Source: Paenibacillus sp. GP183 (GTDB taxonomy: Bacteria > Bacillota > Bacilli > Paenibacillales > NBRC-103111). Taken from it: a stretch of 64,000 bases of DNA. The position numbers were made by a program, and so were the translations under genes. The stretch's first letter is position 1; each line of letters starts with the position of its first letter. The DNA is taken from positions 1,364,001 through 1,428,000 of the forward strand of contig NZ_FNSW01000001.1 in the NCBI RefSeq assembly GCF_900104695.1. Direction: 5' to 3'. Of the stretch, positions 63,491 through 64,000 are shown in pieces. The notes under the pieces are model-generated. The model was given only the letters and a program-made list of their open reading frames with translations. It was not told where the DNA came from and did no database searches.

Positions 63491-63509
63491 TAGTTTAATG
63501 CTTCTAAGC

Positions 63510-63827
63510 CTAATCGTAAGCAAACCCTCTTAAATAAGCGACCGCTGCCATGCCCCCATCCACATTGATGACTCGATCAAATCCGTTTTCCCGTAAATAC
63601 CCGCAAACCATCTCGCTGCGAACACCATGAGCGCAAATGATATACACCTCTTGATCCTGGGGTATTTCATGAATTCGTCCGGGTATGGAATTCATCGGTA
63701 TCAACAGCGTATGATCCAAATGGTAATAATCCCATTCAACCTGTTCCCGCACATCAATAACGACTATTTGTTTCCCGGTATCCTGTTCGAGTAACTCTGT
63801 AAATGGTTTAGGATGAATATGGGTCAT
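63510..63827 (-). CDS. Rhodanese-like sulfurtransferase domain protein
   Basis: 105-aa single rhodanese domain. Catalytic Cys in the loop CAHGVRS, with WDYYHLDHTLLIPM and the C-terminal VINVDGGMAAV typical of the family. Moves sulfane sulfur; partner unknown. The 173 bp to its right, up to the window edge, show no gene that I can identify. Confidence 0.88.
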   Translation of the reverse strand: MTHIHPKPFTELLEQDTGKQIVVIDVREQVEWDYYHLDHTLLIPMNSIPGRIHEIPQDQEVYIICAHGVRSEMVCGYLRENGFDRVINVDGGMAAVAYLRGFAYD

Positions 63828-64000
63828 TCCGGTTCCTCATCTCCCTCTTCTATCAACGCTGCTTAGTTGAAGCATAACGAATTTTTATCATTCCTTCAAG
63901 CGAAAAGCATTGCAATTCCTTCGACTAATGCTTAGAATGAGAAGGGTCAACTCCATGAATCCAAGGAAGCATTTGCAATTATGACATTGATGTGAAAAGG

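Overview
The window reads as chromosomal core of a spore-forming, low-to-mid GC Firmicute, most likely Paenibacillus or a close relative in the Paenibacillaceae. The reasons are gene order matching the Bacillus subtilis dinG-pan-bsh-qcr-trp-aro-spoIVA-der-cmk-gudB region, sporulation genes (spoIVA, ypeB, SpoVIF-like, ypjB, YIEGIA module), bacillithiol genes, strong GGAGG ribosome sites with many TTG and GTG starts, and a futalosine-type menaquinone gene (mqnA) where Bacillus has none. Nearly all genes lie on the minus strand. I see no phage, insertion sequence, CRISPR array or plasmid gene.

Layout, left to right (transcription mostly right to left). 1-3.3 kb: dinG fragment, a TPR protein and the pantothenate operon panB-panC-panD, with a structured leader that looks like a pan-motif RNA plus terminator. 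3.3-9.9 kb: birA, cca, bacillithiol genes bshA-bshB1, mgsA, dapB, a TPR protein and a MazG-type pyrophosphohydrolase. 10-15.5 kb: YitT-type membrane protein, ypjB, ypjA, menaquinol:cytochrome c reductase qcrA-qcrB-qcrC with a good sigma-A promoter, and ypiF. 15.5-19.4 kb: IDEAL-domain protein, an unknown protein, a histidine phosphatase, an ECF sigma/anti-sigma pair, and a 420-bp intergenic region holding a candidate CcpA-controlled small RNA.

19.4-29.7 kb is the aromatic supra-operon (aroC-aroB-aroH-trpEDCFBA-tyrA). Its trp leader carries a TRAP-binding site of 11 evenly spaced (G/U)AG triplets and an attenuator; the TRAP gene mtrB itself lies 10 kb away at 36.5 kb. 29.8-36.7 kb: a small HTH-like gene, cheR, ndk, and a menaquinone block (hepT, mqnA, mqnP, menG, hepS) with mtrB. 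36.9-46.5 kb: tRNA-Pro, hbs, spoIVA, yphF, two ferredoxins, SpoVIF-like, gpsA, plsY, der and the YIEGIA pair. 46.5-56.8 kb: yphA, fni, ypfD, plsC, cmk, ypfB, a PilZ protein, ypeB (without sleB), prsW, gudB and mecA. 57-64 kb is more accessory: polysaccharide deacetylase, CAP-domain secreted protein, modA-modB without modC, CPBP protease, unknown membrane proteins and a rhodanese.

The pathways link up. Chorismate made by aroB/aroC feeds trp, tyrA and mqnA. hepS/hepT supply the heptaprenyl tail for menaquinone, which qcrABC oxidises. fni supplies isopentenyl units. cca finishes tRNAs such as the CCA-less tRNA-Pro in this window.

Two families of short dispersed repeats sit directly against ribosome-binding sites: a 100-bp element (two full copies and a partial one) and a 43-bp hairpin element (three copies). 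With the cre-overlapped small-RNA promoter, these are the least explained signals here.
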